From Actinomycetota bacterium (GTDB lineage Bacteria > Actinomycetota > Actinomycetes > Propionibacteriales > Nocardioidaceae), in contig WLIH01000167.1 of NCBI GenBank assembly GCA_009702305.1, positions 1 to 6,337 on the forward strand: a stretch of 6,337 nucleotides of DNA, in the 5' to 3' direction. Positions 4,763-6,337 of the stretch are shown piece by piece (within the stretch, counting starts at the first letter, position 1; every line of letters begins with the position of its first letter). A model generated the notes under the pieces. The model saw only the letters and a list, made by a program, of their open reading frames with translations, had not been told where the DNA came from and did not search any database. The position numbers were made by a program, and so were the translations under genes.

Positions 4763-6337
4763 TCCGCGCGGCGCTCAAGAGCCTGCTGGGTCGCAAGGTG
4801 CGGCTCGTGATGAGCACCTTCGCGATCGTGCTCGGCGTGGCCTTCGTCGCCGGCACGCTGGTCTTCTCCGACACCCTCAACCGCAGCTTCACCGCGCTCT
4901 TCGCCTCGACGGTCGGCGACGTGGTGGTCCGCCCCACCGGTGCGATGGCCGGTCCGATCTCCTCCACGCTCACCGTGCCGGACGAGCTGGTGGACGAGAC
5001 CGCCCGGGTGCCGGGAGCCGCGCGCGCCGACGGCCAGGTCAACGCCTTCGGGGTCTACGTCGTCGGTCGCAACGGCAAGGCTCTCGGCGGCTTCGGGCCG
5101 CCCTCGCTCGGGGGCAACTGGGACACCGCGCCCGCCGGCCACGGCATCGAGGGGCTCAGCATCGTCTCCGGCCGGGCCCCGCGCGGCCCGGGGGAGGTCG
5201 TGCTCGACGAGCGCACAGCCGCCGACGCGGGCTACGCCGTGGGCGACCGAGTGCCGATCGTGACGGCGTTCGGCACCGAGCGGTTGGAGCCGCGCCTGGT
5301 CGGCGTCGCCGGCTTCGTCGACGGAGGGTCGCTCAACGGCGCCACGCTCGCGCTCTTCGCGACCCCTGTCGCCCAGCGGCTCTTCCTCGACGACGACGCG
5401 GCGTTCAGCACGATCTGGGTCACCGCCGAGGACGACGTCTCGCAGGACGAGCTCGCCGAGCGGGTCGCCCGCGTGCTGCCGCCGGGCTTCGAGGCGGTCA
5501 CCGGCGACGACGCCGCCGAGGAGGCCGCCGGCCCGTTGCGCCAGGCGATCGGCTTCCTGACCACCTTCCTGCTGATCTTCGCGGGGATCGCGCTGGTCGT
5601 CGGCGCCTTCCTCATCGTCAACACCTTCTCGATCCTGGTCGCCCAGCGCTCCCGCGAGCTCGCGCTGCTGCGAGCGCTCGGAGCCTCCAAACGGCAGGTG
5701 ACCCGCTCGGTGCAGCTCGAGGCGCTGGTGCTCGGGATCTTCGGGTCGACCGTCGGTCTCGGGTTGGGGGTGCTGCTCGCGATCGCCATCCGGGCGCTCT
5801 TCGCCCAGTTCGGGCTCGACCTGCGCGGGCAGCCGCTGATCTTCGCGCCGCGCACCGTCGTGGCGGCGTACGCCGTGGGTGTCGTCGTCACGATGGCCGC
5901 GGCCTGGCTCCCGGCGCGACGCACCGCGCGCATCGCGCCGGTGCAGGCGCTGCGCGACGACGTGGCGCTGCCGGAGAGCTCGCTGCGGCGTCGGTTCGGG
6001 CTGGGCGTCGCGCTCGCCGGGGCCGGTCTGCTGGCGCTGGTGGTCGGCCTGGGCGACGTCGTCGAGGTGCCGCACGGCGGGTGGTGCGTCGGCGCCGGGG
6101 TGCTCGCCATCCTGCTGGGGGTCTCGGCCGCCAGCCCGGTGCTGAGCCGCCCGCTGCTGCTGCTCGCCCGGTCGGCGTACGCCCGGACCTTCGGCACCGT
6201 CGGCGTCCTCGCCGGCCAGAACTCCCTGCGCAACCCGCGTCGCACCACCGCCACCGCGTCTGCCCTGATGATCGGGCTCGCGCTCGCGTGCACGATGGCG
6301 ATCGTCGGCGACTCGGCCAAGGCGTCGGTCGATCGCA
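4759..6337 (+). CDS. ABC transporter permease, FtsX/MacB type (incomplete at the right edge)
   Basis: 526 codons lie in the window, with no stop before the edge. The GTG start at 4759 overlaps the ATPase stop as GTGA, indicating translational coupling; no separate ribosome binding site is evident. Membrane segment 1 is at about residues 16-36. A large extracytoplasmic MacB-like domain (about 40-262) follows. The first FtsX domain has membrane segments at about 268-290, 319-345 and 367-385, with the cytoplasmic loop Q-R-S-R-E-L-A-L-L-R-A-L-G-A-S-K-R-Q typical of these permeases. The stretch L-P-A-R-R-T-A-R-I-A-P-V-Q-A-L-R after segment 4 is also characteristic. Further hydrophobic segments lie at about 413-433, 441-462 and 498-515. 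The repeat N-S-L-R-N-P-R-R-T-T before the last one mirrors the protein's start, so a second half is expected beyond the edge, as in the roughly 800-residue actinobacterial members. The likely role is ATP-driven export or envelope remodelling; the substrate is unknown. Confidence 0.93.
   Translation, partial: MIRAALKSLLGRKVRLVMSTFAIVLGVAFVAGTLVFSDTLNRSFTALFASTVGDVVVRPTGAMAGPISSTLTVPDELVDETARVPGAARADGQVNAFGVYVVGRNGKALGGFGPPSLGGNWDTAPAGHGIEGLSIVSGRAPRGPGEVVLDERTAADAGYAVGDRVPIVTAFGTERLEPRLVGVAGFVDGGSLNGATLALFATPVAQRLFLDDDAAFSTIWVTAEDDVSQDELAERVARVLPPGFEAVTGDDAAEEAAGPLRQAIGFLTTFLLIFAGIALVVGAFLIVNTFSILVAQRSRELALLRALGASKRQVTRSVQLEALVLGIFGSTVGLGLGVLLAIAIRALFAQFGLDLRGQPLIFAPRTVVAAYAVGVVVTMAAAWLPARRTARIAPVQALRDDVALPESSLRRRFGLGVALAGAGLLALVVGLGDVVEVPHGGWCVGAGVLAILLGVSAASPVLSRPLLLLARSAYARTFGTVGVLAGQNSLRNPRRTTATASALMIGLALACTMAIVGDSAKASVDR

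Noticed and set aside
4456..6075. A 539-codon open frame on the minus strand opposite the ABC genes
   Set aside because: It lies opposite the coupled ATPase-permease pair, whose motifs and membrane segments are unmistakable. Its translation is low-complexity Arg/Asp/Glu/Gly/His-rich, typical of the antisense frame of high-GC genes.

Overview
The window is 6.3 kb of very G+C-rich, tightly packed DNA with codons strongly biased to G or C in third position. The gene set, the actinobacterial-type LexA box and the apparent leaderless starts point to a high-GC actinobacterium, with the Nocardioides/Aeromicrobium group as a guess from general resemblance. It looks like ordinary chromosome. I see no insertion sequence, phage gene, CRISPR array, tRNA or rRNA, and no gap between genes reaches 300 bases.

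Left block, + strand, 64-2432. A two-gene operon encodes a DUF2207 membrane protein ending in 15 consecutive glycines and a LemA-family protein. These families recur together in bacteria; both are envelope-associated and of poorly known function. The operon ends at a perfect 15-bp hairpin (2452-2485) that also closes the convergent gene on the other side.

Middle block, - strand, read from 3928 down to 2491. It holds an SRPBCC (START-like) small-ligand-fold protein, an AlkB-type Fe(II)/2-oxoglutarate dioxygenase and an 80-residue protein with a C-terminal membrane anchor. Directly upstream of alkB is a perfect 18-bp palindrome (3453-3470) that fits the actinobacterial LexA operator TCGAAC-N4-GTTCGA exactly. 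It sits over the -35 region of a good candidate promoter. This suggests SOS control of alkylation-damage repair rather than the Ada control known in E. coli, and it is the most interesting signal in the window.

Right block, + strand, 4019 to the end. An ABC ATPase of the MacB/LolD type is translationally coupled (GTGA overlap) to a large FtsX/MacB-type permease that runs off the right edge. The permease starts with GTG and has no stop inside the window.

The genes likely to head transcripts (DUF2207, SRPBCC, AlkB, ABC ATPase) lack a clear Shine-Dalgarno sequence. Each has a -10-like hexamer 6-7 bases before the start codon, as expected for leaderless mRNAs. The internal or downstream genes (LemA and the 80-residue protein) have good ribosome binding sites. 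I found no evidence of a wholly new multi-gene system here.
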